A DNA stretch of 64,000 nucleotides from Trichopria drosophilae (GCA_030407085.1 CM059582.1:133241501-133305500); one strand, 5' to 3'. Shown: positions 33,136-45,264, numbered from the stretch's first letter. Notes: generated by a model not told the origin, from the sequence alone. Translations and numbers: made by a program.

Positions 33136-34910
33136 CGAGATTCAGCAAACGAAAATTAATTGTCTTTATCGGGTAAAAAAATGGCACGCGAAAAAAAAAG
33201 TAACAGTTTCTTTTTTTTTTTTTAAATTGAATTACTAATTTTGGTAAAAACAGAAATGATCAAAATCTTACTAGAAATACATAAATCATGCATGGGTCCT
33301 GAATATTAAAAAAAAATCACGCGGGACAAGGAATATTAAAATACAATTCACAATAAAAATAAATTATAATTTCAAGGGAAATAATCACAATTGAAAATGA
33401 ATTAGGAATTCAAGTAAAAATAGTCATAATGAAAAATTCATTATAAATTCTAGTAAAAAATAATCTTAATTAAAAATGAATGATGAATTCAAGTAAGAAT
33501 AATCATAATCAAAAATGAATTATTAACCGAAATTAAAAAAATCGAAAGTCACGAAATGATTACAAATTTAAAATGAATATTTAAAAAATTACCTGTATAA
33601 CAGTGCACACGGTGTTGATCCTGCTGTCGCGAATCATGGGGACTAGATGACACACTCCGTAATGTTTCATGATTTTATCTGAAATATATTAATATTTTAT
33701 CCAGAGATGAGCATAATTTCACTAGTAATAAAGAAATTCAAAAACTATTCATGGATCCGGAATATTAACAAAAAAAAAGAATCATTTCAGGCAGGGCAAG
33801 GAGTACTCAAAATATAATTAAAAATTAATAATGAATTTTGAATTTAAAAAGACTTTAATTCATAATTTATTTTTCACGACGTTTTTTTATTATGACGACT
33901 ATCTCTTACTTGAATTCATAATTCATTTTTTATTTTGACTATTTTTACATGAATTCACGATTCATGTGTATTGTGGTTTATCTTTTTAAAATTCATAAGG
34001 CATTACTGATTAGAAACTGTATTTTGAATGTTCTTTATCATGCGAGATTTATGCCTATTTTTTTAAATTTTCAATTCATTCCTAATTTTGAACATCTGAT
34101 TTGAAGTTTGTTTAAAGAGAAACATTCAATGGCCTATGACATTTTAGTTTGAAGAAGAATGCTCCAATGTACATGTTTTTGTATTGCGCAAACATTAACA
34201 ATTAATATTTTCATTTCAGTTTAAGAATATGATGGGCAACTAAAATAACAGAAAATTGACAATTAATATTTTCAATATTTCATTATTTCTATGAAATATA
34301 CTTAGTAATGTAGGTGCACTCGGAAATCAAGGTTTTAAGAATTGTAAGACGAATGAAGTCGCGTAATTTGAAATGTTGCAATATTGGAAATCGTAAAAAA
34401 GTAAAAAATTGCTTCGAAATGTAGACATTTAAAAAGAAACAGACTACACTATTTTTCTTGTTTTTAATAACCGACCTCTTGTCTTCATTAAATTTTTCAT
34501 GTATAAATGATCAACTGTGATATTTTTCGATATTACGCCCCTATAGTCTCAGTATTTGGATTTTTAAGTTTGCATTTCTCCTAGCAGAAGGAGGTAAAAC
34601 CTCGAATGTTCGAAAATGGTTCAAATATTCGTTACATTTTTAAGTAACTGATCTACGGCAATATTTTTCGCTTTGACGCCCTTAGAGGCTCAGTACGTGG
34701 ATTTTGAATTTTGCATTTCTTTTAGCAGAAGAAAGTATAATCTCGCGTGTTTGAAACCGCTCCAAGTATTCAACAGATTTTTCACAAAAAAGATTTTGAA
34801 CATGCAAGATTATAAATCTTATCTGCTAGGAGAAACGTAAACTTAAAAATTCACGTACTGAGCCTCTAGGGGCGTGAAATCTAGAAAATATCACAGTAGA
34901 TCATTTATAT

Positions 34911-35538
34911 TGTGATCATTTATACTGACCTGTTGGGCTGCTGCAGTGGGCTGACCGATTGGGCTACTGCAGTGGACTCCTGTTGGGGTTAGCACTTCTA
35001 TCTTCCTGGATTTGCGGTTGGAGCAGTTTCTTCGGTTAGCGCAGGCGCGAACGAGCGTACGACTTTCTCGAGAGCCTCACTGACACTGTCGTGCTCTTCT
35101 CTTGTGCGGCGGTACGCCGTCGAGCCGGCGCGTGCGCGCTCGAGCGACCCGCGCGAGGTTCGTCATCGGGCTCCTATGTGGGGACGTACTCGTCGGGGTG
35201 ATGACGAGCACCGTCCTCGGGGTTTTCGTGGTGGGAGGGGACGACACGCAGTGTTGAAAAGTGCTTCGTGCATCCCCGACTCGTCTCGGACTCGATGTCG
35301 CCGCTGTGAGAGAGAGCGTGAGAGAGAGAGAGGTCGGCGGCAATGGCCGAGGCCCGTTCCTCGGGGACTCTGGAGGCGCACTGCGGCACGACCAGTGGGG
35401 GGAAACGAGTGGAGGCGCGCTCCGGTACAACCCGGTCCTCCTCCGGGAGGGTCGGAACTGGATGGCGGTGATACGCCCGGCCTCAACAGATGACGCAAGG
35501 TTCGGCCAGAGTGCCGATCTGTGACAGGTTTCGTCACA
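34911..35538. mobile_element. Solo LTR-like insertion, 628 bp, TG...CA, ATAT duplication
   Basis: Begins TGTGATC and ends GTCACA, flanked on both sides by ATAT (34907-34910, 35539-35542). The homologous site in the other family copy (near 48.03 kb, opposite strand) has a single ATAT and no insert. GC-rich inside, with overlapping artefact frames. Its last 35 bp recur, with one mismatch, at 36574-36608, so the LTR family has another fragment close by. Confidence 0.75.
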
Positions 35539-36573
35539 ATATAAAAAATTTAACGATTATTTGAAGCCTTTATGAACACGCGAGATTATACCCCCTTTTG
35601 ATGGAAGAAATGCATAATTCAAAATCCACATACTAAGACTCTATGGCCGTGAAATCTAAGAATACCCATTTGTGTATAAAAATATTTTAGATAAAATCAT
35701 GAAACATTACAGAGTGTGTCATCTAGACCCCATGATTGGCGACTACAGGACCAACGTTGTGTGTGCTGTTATACAGATAATTTTGTGAATATTCTTTTTA
35801 AATTCGTAGTCATTTCGTTACTTTCGATTTTTTTAATTTCAATTAATAATTCATTTTCAATTACGATTATTTTTACTTGAATTCATAATTCATTTATAAT
35901 TAAGACTGTTTTTTACTAGAATTCATAATTAATAATAATTATTCTCTTTGGTTTAAATTAATATGCAATCTTTACCGTGGTGAAGGAACAATTTTGCAAT
36001 TGCTTAAAATTCGAATTCACTTTAATATTGACTCGTCAATGTGTTTTCTCTTGTAATCTTGTAAGTAAATCACGAAAATGTTTTTAATGTATACAGCGCT
36101 AAACGGACGGAAATAATAGACGCGTTCCTTAAAATTTACAGCTAAATAAAGACCGATTTAACGGTTCAATAATAAATTTACAAATTTTGAAGTTTTCGTT
36201 TGGATAGATTTCGAAATCAATTGTTACTCGGAGACTTGCGCGAGTATTAATAATAGTTTCTTAATCCTTGAAAATACTGTAAATAAATACAGTCAAATAC
36301 AGTTTTTAAATATATATACTTGAAGTAAACATTCTTCAAATTTGAAGTTCATCCGTCTTACAATTCTTTAAAACCTCGATTTTTGAGTTCACCTTCGCTG
36401 CTAAGTATATTGCATACAAATGTATCTAATATTGAAAATATTAATTGTCAATGTTGGTGCAATTACAAAAGGATGTATAGCATTATGCGTCAAACTGAAA
36501 TGTTCGCATTGTTTTGAAGTTCATATTATTGAGATCTAATCCATTTCAGATCAAGCAGGACAAAGAGGAGAAA

Positions 36574-36780
36574 ATTCTTGGCCAGAGTGCCGATCTGTGA
36601 CGGGTTTCGTCACAAACTCCCGGGCCTGACTCCAGTACACCTTGGGTACTGTATGTAATACGTTCACGCGCAAGGTTCTGGGGAGGGAACACTCGTTCAG
36701 TCTTTGGGGGAACTATCGCTGTTCTATCACTCATCATCTTCCAGTAACACTCGCGGGCGCCCGGTCATTCCGACCTTAAC
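36574..36780. mobile_element. Second fragment of the same LTR family
   Basis: The first 35 bp equal the 3' end of the 34.9-35.5 kb solo LTR (GGCCAGAGTGCCGATCTG..GTCACA, one mismatch). Unrelated sequence follows that could be internal retroelement DNA. The left part of this LTR is missing. Confidence 0.5.
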
Positions 36781-37439
36781 CTAATTCACTCCAGACATTC
36801 TCTCACGCATATCCATCAATCATCGCAACTCTTAATTACCTATCGCTAGTCTTAATTACATATAGAGAATCTGGATTACATATCGTAACGGAATATCACC
36901 CACATCCATATCATGATCGCACACGTATCGTAACAAATAATTATCATCGCCAATTTCATAGCCGTAAACAAACTATCGCAAAATCCTTAATCGCTAATAC
37001 AAAACCAAAAATCGCAAAGCAGGTGATACATTAAAATATAACATATTCGACGGATTACTTCCCTGTTCACCCGGGATAGAAAAATCGCCATCTGGCTGAT
37101 ACACGTCTTCCAGCTCCATACATTTCTAATCCTTCTTCTCGAAACGGAAAGTGAGGAGAAGGATGGAGTGAAGAGGAATCCGGATAACAAAAGAAAGTGA
37201 ATCATCACGGTTACAGAGTGCAATTATGAAACTTACAATGAGATACCCGAACGCAACAGATCATTGCTTGGGGGGGGGGGGGGGGGGGAGTATGGCGGTT
37301 TATTCGGTATTCGGGCCGACTGAACGCAACGGGACGACGGCGAGGAAGACTCAACTCGTTTTAAACCTTAAAATACTAAGTCCCGAAGTTAATAACCTAA
37401 AGATATGTACACATGGACCTGAATTGGTGACTTATTGCG
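36781..37439. other. No gene; homopolymer G tract within
   Basis: Contains ATTACCTATCGC / ATTACATAT-type short repeats, and a 19-base G run at 37270-37288. No gene signal. Confidence 0.5.
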
Positions 37440-38010
37440 ACGTACCCTGAAGTACTTAAATACGTGGCTTAGCGACGGGCCACTAAAACCTACGGTTGGA
37501 GCGAATTAGCGTGATTTAAATCTACTGGCACGGATTGTGTGACGTATCTCGAAGGACGAACAAAAACTAATTAACTGCGCGGTTTAGCGCCAAACAAAAA
37601 TTAACTTTAAATGCGCGACTTCGAGCAGTATTTAAAATAACCTAGTAGTCTACATGATTTAGCGCAAGGCTAAACGAGACGGGCAGTTGCGCAATTTAGC
37701 GCGACTTAACATTAACTAAGTAACTTGTGCGACTGAGTGCGAATCAAATTTACTTCATTAACTTGCGTGAATTAACGCGACTCAAATTTAACTTATGCAT
37801 GTGCAAGTTGGCGTGAACCGAAATTGAATTTTTAATAAGGGGTATGCCTCAGCGCACTTAATTTGAGCTGAATCATTAGGTCCGTTAATGCGACTCAAGA
37901 TTGCTTAAGTGGTTTTTTTGTTAAATGACGCGAACCAACTTGAAATTTAAATAGAGCTTTCGACTTAGCGTAATTAATGTTAACCGCGCAATCTAGCGCA
38001 AACTGAACAG
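37440..38010. repeat. Ancient degenerate repeat with TTAGCGC words
   Basis: Quasi-tandem words such as TGCGCGACTT, TTTAGCGC, TTAACTTGCG and GCGACTCAAATTTAACTT recur every 35-50 bp with heavy divergence. No open frame of note. It reads as an old minisatellite now almost erased. Confidence 0.5.
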
Positions 38011-38462
38011 ACTTTTCCGAAACCATACATTTTAACGTAATATGAATTTAATCGAATGAATGTGCGCGGCATGGGAGAAAGTATGTACACCGTCAGGTGA
38101 GTTATACGCGGTTGCTTTGCACGATCGGGACAGCAATATAAAACAACGGGCCAACCAATAAAAAAAATATATTGCCCTATACAGGCAATAGTCTCATTGA
38201 AGCCATTAAGTCGCCAAGCGAGAGGCTATAGTTCCGGTAGCTAAACGCAATATAAAACCGATTCCATACAGTGATTCGACGTAGACTTCGTCGCGAAATG
38301 TCTCGACATGTGCATAGCAGATGGTGACAATACTTCGCAGAGGACAACATCATCGCAAGAGACAGCAGTTCACGCACAATGACACCGCCACGTCAATGAT
38401 AGGGGTGGGGAGGAGGAGGCTCCAGTATCCGCAACCAGACCGGGTACATCCGGCTTGTGGGG

Positions 38463-38648
38463 CTAAAGTCCCCCTTCATCGCGAGACCTCCATCCCCCCA
38501 GTAATCGCTGGAAACAGCGATGTGTCGGGTGGCCTCGTTGGCCACAATTCCAGCAGCGGCGCTCGGCGGGGGTTACCCGTAATGGTCCCGGACCGGCCTG
38601 GGCCAGGGTACGTGCTCCGAGAGCCGCTACTGGAACTAGCGGTGCCAC
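38463..38648 (-). pseudogene. Retroelement gag fragment with one CCHC zinc knuckle
   Basis: The minus-strand frame encodes CWNCGQRGHPTHRC, a C-x2-C-x4-H-x4-C zinc knuckle typical of LTR-retroelement nucleocapsid, preceded by a Pro/Arg-rich stretch. The frame ends soon after. It lies in GC-rich DNA on the same strand as the gag-protease remains at 39.5-42.5 kb, but the knuckle differs from theirs, so it is probably a different element. Confidence 0.6.
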
Positions 38649-38867
38649 GAGGGGGGGGGGCGGGCGGTAAGGCCATCAGGCGATACCATGCGTATCAGTA
38701 CCGCCCGGTCGGGGGCGATGCACAGTGGACCGAGAGAGAGGGGAAACCGGACATGGGTCTTAAAACGACTATTATGAGTCACACCAAGCATGTTTTTAAG
38801 CGCAAATATTAATTTCTATGTTTTCGAGTTCGCTAATTACGAATCTGACCTCAAAATTTAAGAATTC

Positions 38868-39010
38868 AAAATGGCGGATTCAATATGGCCGAAAAAAGTA
38901 AAATTAAGTCTCTTAAGGTGAAACTGGGTGCCCGGGGGGTCTCGTAATCGCTGATTACAAATCTGGCCTCAGAGAATTTTGAGAATTCAATATGGCGAAT
39001 TCAAGATAGC
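38868..39010. repeat. Single units of the CCGCCATTTTGAAT satellite
   Basis: Two reverse-orientation units (AATTCAAAATGGCGGATTC, AATTCAATATGGCGAATTC with GATTACAAATCTGGCCTC) related to the tandem units at 31.7-32.3 kb. Confidence 0.6.
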
Positions 39011-39480
39011 GAACTAAAATGTTATTTTTTTATGATACTTGCAATTATTAGCAGTTGAAATTAATGCAGATTATCACTTAATGATGTCCCGAAGGAAATG
39101 CAATGCGAAGCATTTTTAAAAATCATGTTTAAAATTTCATTATCTTTAATTTCGTTAACTGTAATCTTAATAACTCAATAACTCAAAATCTAGAGCTCGT
39201 TTTTATAATCTGTGGGGTGGTTTTAGTACCTTTCGAAATACTTAATGAAACATGAAAATCTTATTTTTCTCATCTATTATGTGTTTACTCATAAGTATAA
39301 TTATAAGTTTTAAATATTTAAGAACATTTTTTTCAACCTTGTACTCAACGACTACTTTGAACTACTCTAAGTGATTATAATAGAATATTTTAGTAATATA
39401 AGTCACATATAGTGATAGATTAGCTAATAATCATCTGAACTATACATACTTTTACATAATTTCTCACACTTTCATTTTAT
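39011..39480. other. No feature recognised
   Basis: AT-rich DNA without gene or repeat signal that I can name. Confidence 0.4.
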
Positions 39481-39529
39481 ACGCTATGTCCGGGCTTATA
39501 CTTTAGTTCGATCTACTGTGCGATGTTGA

Positions 39530-42526
39530 TCACCAATGGGGAGGCCGGGCGCGGAGGCTGGCTGACCCCGTGGCGACGAGGGGGGGGGGGGGGGGGGGGG
39601 AGCGCGGTGCTCTACCCCGTGGAGTGGCCGGGTGCGATTCCTCCTCCGGGTTCGTCGCCTCCGGGACAGAGCGCTGACCGCCGGTAGAGGCGGGAAGTCC
39701 GCCAGGGTGAGGGGAGGCAACGCCGTGGGAGTCGCTGCTGGTGTTGGCGCCGGCGGCAGGTGAGCGGGGGCTCTCCCGGGCCGGATCAGGGTGGCAGGAC
39801 AGGGCACTGTTGCCCACCGGGTCTTCGTCCTGGGGCGGCTTCCTGGGAGGGGCGACCAATCCAGCGCAGTCATGTACGGCGAAGGCGGTGACCGAAATAT
39901 TGGTATCGTGTAGCGAGTGCGGGGTGCCATTGCGGCTACTCCACGCATTATTCTCCGTATCTATCTTCAGACCGAATAGGCGCATGAAGTCCATCCCCAG
40001 CACGCATGCATAGTGGAGGGGAGCAACTCTTATCTCCAAATTCTTAGTATGGCTATCGAATATCATCGCGAGGGTAACGACGCCATCTAATTGGAGTAGC
40101 GCGCCGTTGGCGACTCTTACTTGCTCTTCACTTGACCTCATGAAGTGCGAAACTACCTCGTGACACGCGAGGCCTAAATACGAACGCGAAGCTCCGGTAT
40201 TAACGAGTGCTCTAATAATCTTTCCATTTAAAGCTACGCGGAAGTGGGGACGAGGGTCCGAATCTAATGTCCACTGATTGGCTTCACAGGAATCAATCGA
40301 CTCGAACTCGGTATTGGGCCCACAGGGCTTTGGTGTTGTAGAAGCGATCTTTCTGTACCCAATTTTCGTTATCGTACGACTCGACGAAGGGCTGGTCGTG
40401 GTTGGGGGTGTTAGGGGGGTCTAGGGTTTTCCTCCCCCCCTCTAACAGTTTCCCGACCTTTTACGAGCGCAAACGGGACAATTATTAGCATCTCGGCCAG
40501 GGTACCCACAGACTCGACAAAAATGACCTAAGGGGTGGGGGCACTCTAGATGTATGTGACCCGTTTGTTTACAATTGTAACACCGGACGGGGTTCCGTCT
40601 CTGCGGCGACCTAGTCTCGGGAGGTGGGCGCTCTCTCGGCGCCACATCCAGAAGGCGAGGTACTCCTGACAGCCGCGGGTTGGTAGGCCATTTGTCAGTG
40701 TCGCCACTTGTGGTTGGCGCTGCCGGTATGACGGTATCGAGCGGGTGGGGTTACGACCACTGTTCCCTTCTGAGCGGGCTACCGGCGCCAGCTTCACAGC
40801 GACGTCGCGAGGCCCAGCTTTTCCTTGCCTCGCCTCGTCTTCGGCGTATACGCGAAGGCGGGGAAGGCGGACTGATTAGCCGCTGGAGGGGGGCGATAGA
40901 CTCTCTCTTGATTTGCGCCCCTCTCCACTTGTCGACCAATCCGCAGTAAATCAGCGAAATCAAGAACGGCATCTCGCTCGATTTTTCTCGCAAGACCGGG
41001 ACGCAAGTTTTGGACCGCAATGTCCAGCTGCTCTTCTTGACAAGGGGGGAAAGCAAGCAGCTTGAAAAGACTCCGTAGGGCCACTAAATACTCGCGAATG
41101 GGCTCTTTAGGTCCCTGTGTGCGTAAGGTAATCTCCCTCTTAATACTGGCCTCTAGGTGGCGTTGGCCGAACGCGTCGCGAAAATAACGAACAAAGCCGG
41201 GATACGTATGCCAGATTGACTTCTCAACCCTGTACCAGTTGAGGGCTGATCCCTTGAACGCTTCAGATAGGGCAAGCAGGAGGTCCTCTTCCGTCAGATC
41301 CCGACTAGTGACGTATTCACCCAATTCGACGAGGAACTCCTCCGCGTCCTCTCCCTCCTCGCCGAAATAACGGGGTCCGTGTGTCCTCCATTGCTTAATG
41401 GCAGTCTTCTGCCATCGGACACCGAACATCGAAAGGCTGGCGTTGAATGATCCACCAGCGGTGGACGCGTTACCGTCAGGGCGATGCGAGGTTTGGGGGT
41501 GACCGAGCCGCGTACTGTTGTAGGGGGGCTGAAGCGGAGACATATTATACGTCAGGTCGGCTGGAAAGTGGATATGGGACGTGTGCGCGTTCAGACGACG
41601 GGAGGGGGGCGTTGCCCCGCCATTACCGGACGAGGGGGGTCCACCTGTCGCAAATAGAAATCGTCCCGATTTTGGGTGTCGATCTCCCCTGACCACTGGG
41701 GGTGGGGTGTTTCCCGTACTCCGAGATTGATGGCTTCACGTCGGAATGATTCGGGGGCCGAAAGGGTAGAGTCACGTGACCCGTTCGGCGGGTGATTACC
41801 CCTCATTAGCGCGCTGCACGGATTTTGGCAGATATTTGCCGGTACCTCCCGTCGAGGCACATTGTCGCGTTGTGTGTCGCAAGGGGGGACTATGGACCCC
41901 TCATTGGACCGATCGACCTGGTATGTGGTCGCATCTGCCACCGAGAACCGGAAGCTCTCCTCCCCAAACGAGATCAGGTCCCGATAATGAGCGCGCGATT
42001 GGTCCGACGGGAGACCGTAGGTAGGCAACCCTGAGGTTCCTAACCGAGTTGCCCGCTGGGGTTAGACGGGATCAAGACGGGTGGCCTGTAGAGAATCACT
42101 GAACATGTTCCCATAGATGGGACAACTTACAGCTTCGGACAAAGTATATGGGGGTGGTCGCCTCGTCCATTTGTTTGTCTATCCCACTCGACCGGGGTGT
42201 CCGGGAACCGCTGTAAGATCGTATATCTTACGAGCCGATCTCGTACCACCTCTATCGGTCCGTATATCAACAGTTCAGCTTTGTCGCACCGACCGATAAG
42301 GTCGTAAATCGACTACCCGGTCGATTTCTGCCCGAATTGCCGAAATTTGCTCCGGGCTGGCTATGCGTCGTTCAGCCGCACGAAAGGGTGTGACGTGTGT
42401 AGCGGTTGCCGTATACGACACGGGCGCGGTCGTGATGGGGAAATATCCTGTTGCGGTGGTTATTACCGTTAACGTGGGTATTCTCGTTTCGGGGGATGTA
42501 ACGGGGGTATATTCGAAGGAGTCCAT
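39530..42526 (-). pseudogene. Gypsy-like gag and protease remains, no reverse transcriptase
   Basis: Reading down from the ATG at 42526: a Thr-rich N-terminus; a second frame at 42028-41591; then a 300-codon frame (41696-40794) with a retrotransposon gag domain (SEAFKGSALNWYRVE, HTYPGFVRYFRDAFGQ). Two zinc knuckles follow near 40.5 kb (CYNCKQTGHIHLEC and CRVCGYPGRDANNC). Next comes a pepsin-like retroviral protease: its active-site triad reads NTGA instead of DTGA near 40.2 kb, and the flap and C-terminal CVLGMDFMRLFG block is near 40.0 kb. After a Pro-rich tail and a 21-base G run the coding trail ends; no RT, RNase H or integrase follows. GC content is well above the flanks. Confidence 0.75.
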
Positions 42527-42569
42527 TTTCCCGCGGTTGTTATTACAATTTCAACAACTAATTCATATT

Positions 42570-43019
42570 TAAGGGAACCGTGTAAGCATAACGGTAGGTA
42601 GTGCAGGTAGGTATTGGAATCTAGTCGTTAATCACTACAAGAACTACCGGAACCAAAAAAAAACAATCCTAACGTGGCCGACAAACTATTTGATAATTAG
42701 TAGATAAATGCTAATTTTTTATAAGGATGTTAAAAGTCGCTAATTATGATTTCAGCGTCACAAAGTGTTTACTAGTGCCTCAGATTCTCCCTCTAAGCAT
42801 GACCCGGAACTAACGACGTGGACGTGGGGAGGTACTAGTTCCATATTTTTTTTTATTTTTTTTTTATTCTTTCATTTTTTTTATTTTTTCATTTTTTATT
42901 TATTAAAAAAAATTTTTTTTTTGTCATTTTTGGCTAATTTTGATCTTTTGTCTTTCTTTTAAAAATCCCCCATACAGATAATAAAAGACGGAATCATTGA
43001 ATTTTGTAAATTTTTGTAT
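42570..43019. other. No gene; poly-T rich tract
   Basis: Contains a T-rich stretch with runs separated by A or C (42846-42925) and otherwise unassigned DNA. It could include the 5' LTR or leader of the gag element, but no paired copy is visible. Confidence 0.4.
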
Positions 43020-43140
43020 CGTCAGGTCGCCATATTGGATCCGCCATTTTGAATTTTTAAAATCTGAGACTGGATTCGTAATCAGCGACCTAGAGAACCC
43101 CTCTGTACCAAACATCAGTTAATTTGTGTGTAAAATGAGC
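43020..43140. repeat. Single unit of the CCGCCATTTTGAAT satellite
   Basis: GGATCCGCCATTTTGAATTT then GATTCGTAATCAGCGACC, matching the units at 31.7-32.3 kb. Confidence 0.6.
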
Positions 43141-43330
43141 TCACAGCCGAATTAATTTTAAAAATTCTACATTTTTTCGTTGTTAATTGTTTATAACTAA
43201 TTATATATAGTGCTACTTGAAATTTTGGACTGAGAAACTTGTTCGACAAACATCCAGTGTCCCATTAAAAAAAATGAAGGATTTAGAGCCTAAAAAGATC
43301 ATACTGTACAGAAAAAACTGAAGACAATTA

Positions 43331-43369
43331 GGGCGCCACTATAGTGGCGTCGGCCCTGCAAAGGGTTAA
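43331..43369. mobile_element. piggyBac-type terminus with perfect 16-bp palindrome
   Basis: Reading inward from TTAA (43366-43369, reverse strand) the sequence is CCCTTTGCAGGGCCGACG followed by the perfect palindrome CGCCACTATAGTGGCG (43334-43349). The TTAA-CCC start is the usual piggyBac terminus. No opposite end is seen in the window, so this is an isolated end or a fragment. Confidence 0.45.
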
Positions 43370-43974
43370 GACATACCACTTGGAGCAAAGTATTTCTCTG
43401 TTACTGACCTTCCTCCTCACCTCACAGCCGTTAACTGTGCATAAAATTGCATAAAATTTTTTGCGATCTACACTGAGAGAAGTTTAAGATAACAGCTGTA
43501 TTGCCTGCAGGACTACAGCGGCACCAGAGACTTAAGACAAATCATAATATAAGTATTACTCCTGACTCTTGATACGGCTGCTGTATCAAAGCTGAGACGA
43601 GAGTCTTCTTCGAATGGAGAACAGCGACATGCGCGTATCTGGTTTTATAAAACTATATGTTGTCTTTATGACAATTCCAAAACAGGAATAGCAGGACAGC
43701 ATTGTCCAAGGGATCAAATTTTGTGATTGGAATACATATAATGTAATGTGTACGTTATGTTTGTTCGTGTGAGGTTAAGTTGAGATGTTTCTTATATATA
43801 CAATATATACACGTTAGTTCAAAACTTATTAGAATTGTTTGTTATTATTTATTATATTATTAACGGGTCCCTATAATATGTGGATTTTGCAATTCATATA
43901 ATGGATTTTCTGCAGTGTAAAGGTTATTAGAAAAGGACAAAGGACAAAGGACAGGTTATTTCCCCCGCGTTAAT
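43370..43974. other. No gene recognised
   Basis: Mixed DNA with a short direct repeat of GGACAAA near 43.94 kb; no gene signal. Confidence 0.4.
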
Positions 43975-43979
43975 GACGA

Positions 43980-44407
43980 TTTGTCTATTTGCGGGTCGGC
44001 TCTCGGGTGGAGAGGTACAGGACAGAGACAGACAGTACAATGACAGAACTAGGCATATACAACACAACACCCACCCAGAGCCAGTCCCCCCTACCCCAAT
44101 ATCGGTACCACCAGCAGATTCGGCGGTCTGTGCCTTAGCGAGTACGACGCGGAGCTTATCCCCTCTTTATCCGAGATAAGACCCACGACGTACCGACCGC
44201 GGATAAGACGCTGACGGTACCGATAACTGCCGACGGGGGTCGGCAGCGGTCCCAAATTCGTACCTTCGCCCTGCAAAGTTCCCCGGTTATTCCACACTGG
44301 ACATAAGCAGAGAAAATTGCAGGACGGGGATTCGAACTCGGGCCCTTCGCGACGTTCAGTTCGGGCGGACTAAGACTGACGCCTTAGCCCGCACGACCAT
44401 CACGCCG
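43980..44407 (-). mobile_element. tRNA-derived SINE
   Basis: On the minus strand a tRNA-like head (44407-44320) has an A-box-like TGGTCGTGCGGG, TAAGGCGTCAG in the position of a type-II tRNA D arm/anticodon stem, and the B box GAGTTCGAATCCC. About 340 bp of unrelated body sequence follows. A Ser- or Leu-type tRNA origin is suggested by the extended variable region. Transcription by RNA polymerase III is inferred from the boxes. No poly-A tail is visible, and the body end is approximate. Confidence 0.6.
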
Positions 44408-44835
44408 ACTCAGTGTAAAGGTTATGCTCAAATAAATGTTGGTCATAATTCTTTACCGTTTTTTTTTGTGGCCGCCAACTCAGAATTTGTCTTGCAAAAT
44501 ATGGAAAGTATACACTACTGATCATCGAATTGCTTTTAACTTTTAAACGGTTTTTACCGTTTCAACATATGTATATGTACATATGGCATAAGGTACACAC
44601 GGTATACACACGCACTCGTATCTATCAGTTGGGGGAGCGGTCGTCGGGAAAAGAGAGAGTACTGCCGAACGTATCTATCGAGGCGACTATTATAACGTTC
44701 TGAGACGACAGACGTATCAAACTAAGAGAACCGCAGTGCGGATTGTCGATAGGAAAGGGATCTTCAGCTCTTGTACAGCAGTTACATCTTGGAAACGACT
44801 TATATCTTAAACTTCTCTCAGTGTAGATCAGACCA
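44408..44835. other. No gene recognised
   Basis: Contains short ACATATGTATATGTACATATG dyads near 44.57 kb. No coding or repeat family assigned. Confidence 0.4.
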
Positions 44836-45264
44836 GTGGTTTTACCGGCACGAGTCAACGCTCATGTTTATCGAGATTTCATTCGTCACGAGCTTCCTCT
44901 GCTACTCGACGAAGCTGATTTAGCCGAAGAAGTTCGAGAAAACATTATTTTTCAGCAAGATGGAGCTCCTGCACATTTCGGTATAGAGGTTCGCAGAGAG
45001 CTAGATCGAGCATTTCCACGAAGATGGATATGCCGTCGAGGACCAATGAATTGACCAGCGCGATCACCAGATCTCACGCCCCTGGACTTCTTTTTTTGGG
45101 GTCACACAAAAAACGTCATTTATAAGAAACCAGTCGAAACCGAAGAGGAGATGTTGGGCAAATTGCACGAGGCAGTGGCGACGGTAGACGAAGAAATGCT
45201 TTCGCGAAGCGTGGATACCGTGATAAATCGTGCAGTGTCACAGGGTGACCAGTATCCTCTTTGA
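44836..45264 (+). pseudogene. DD41D-type transposase, C-terminal fragment
   Basis: About 143 codons with one in-frame TGA (at 45052-45054, where Trp is expected in the WPARSPDLT block). The second catalytic Asp is in FQQDGAPAHF and the third in SPDLTPLDFFFWG, with 41 residues between, the same spacing as in the complete elements later in the window. The N-terminal HTH region and the first Asp are missing. It differs in sequence from elements A-D, so it is a separate copy or family. Confidence 0.75.

Larger units (their letters stand above)
32880..36560. repeat. Dispersed inverted-repeat family, copy 1
   Basis: A block at 33595-33690 (CTGTATAACAG..CACACTCCGTAATGTTTC) recurs in reverse complement near 35690-35790. 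Another pair (34518-34590 against 34800-34905, GCATTTCTCCTAGCAGA) is also inverted, with a third degenerate copy between. The same blocks occur at 46.4-48.3 kb. The unit is AT-rich and non-coding, carries many near-copies of AATTCATAATTCATTTTTA, and is interrupted by a solo LTR and a small hairpin MITE. Nature of the family unknown. Confidence 0.65.

Noticed and set aside
35077..35537. Five overlapping GC-rich frames and a possible CpG-island promoter
   Set aside because: They lie wholly inside the solo LTR-like insertion, overlap each other on both strands and have no conserved domain.
44320..44407. Functional tRNA gene
   Set aside because: The boxes are good, but acceptor stem pairing is poor and the sequence continues into a SINE body.
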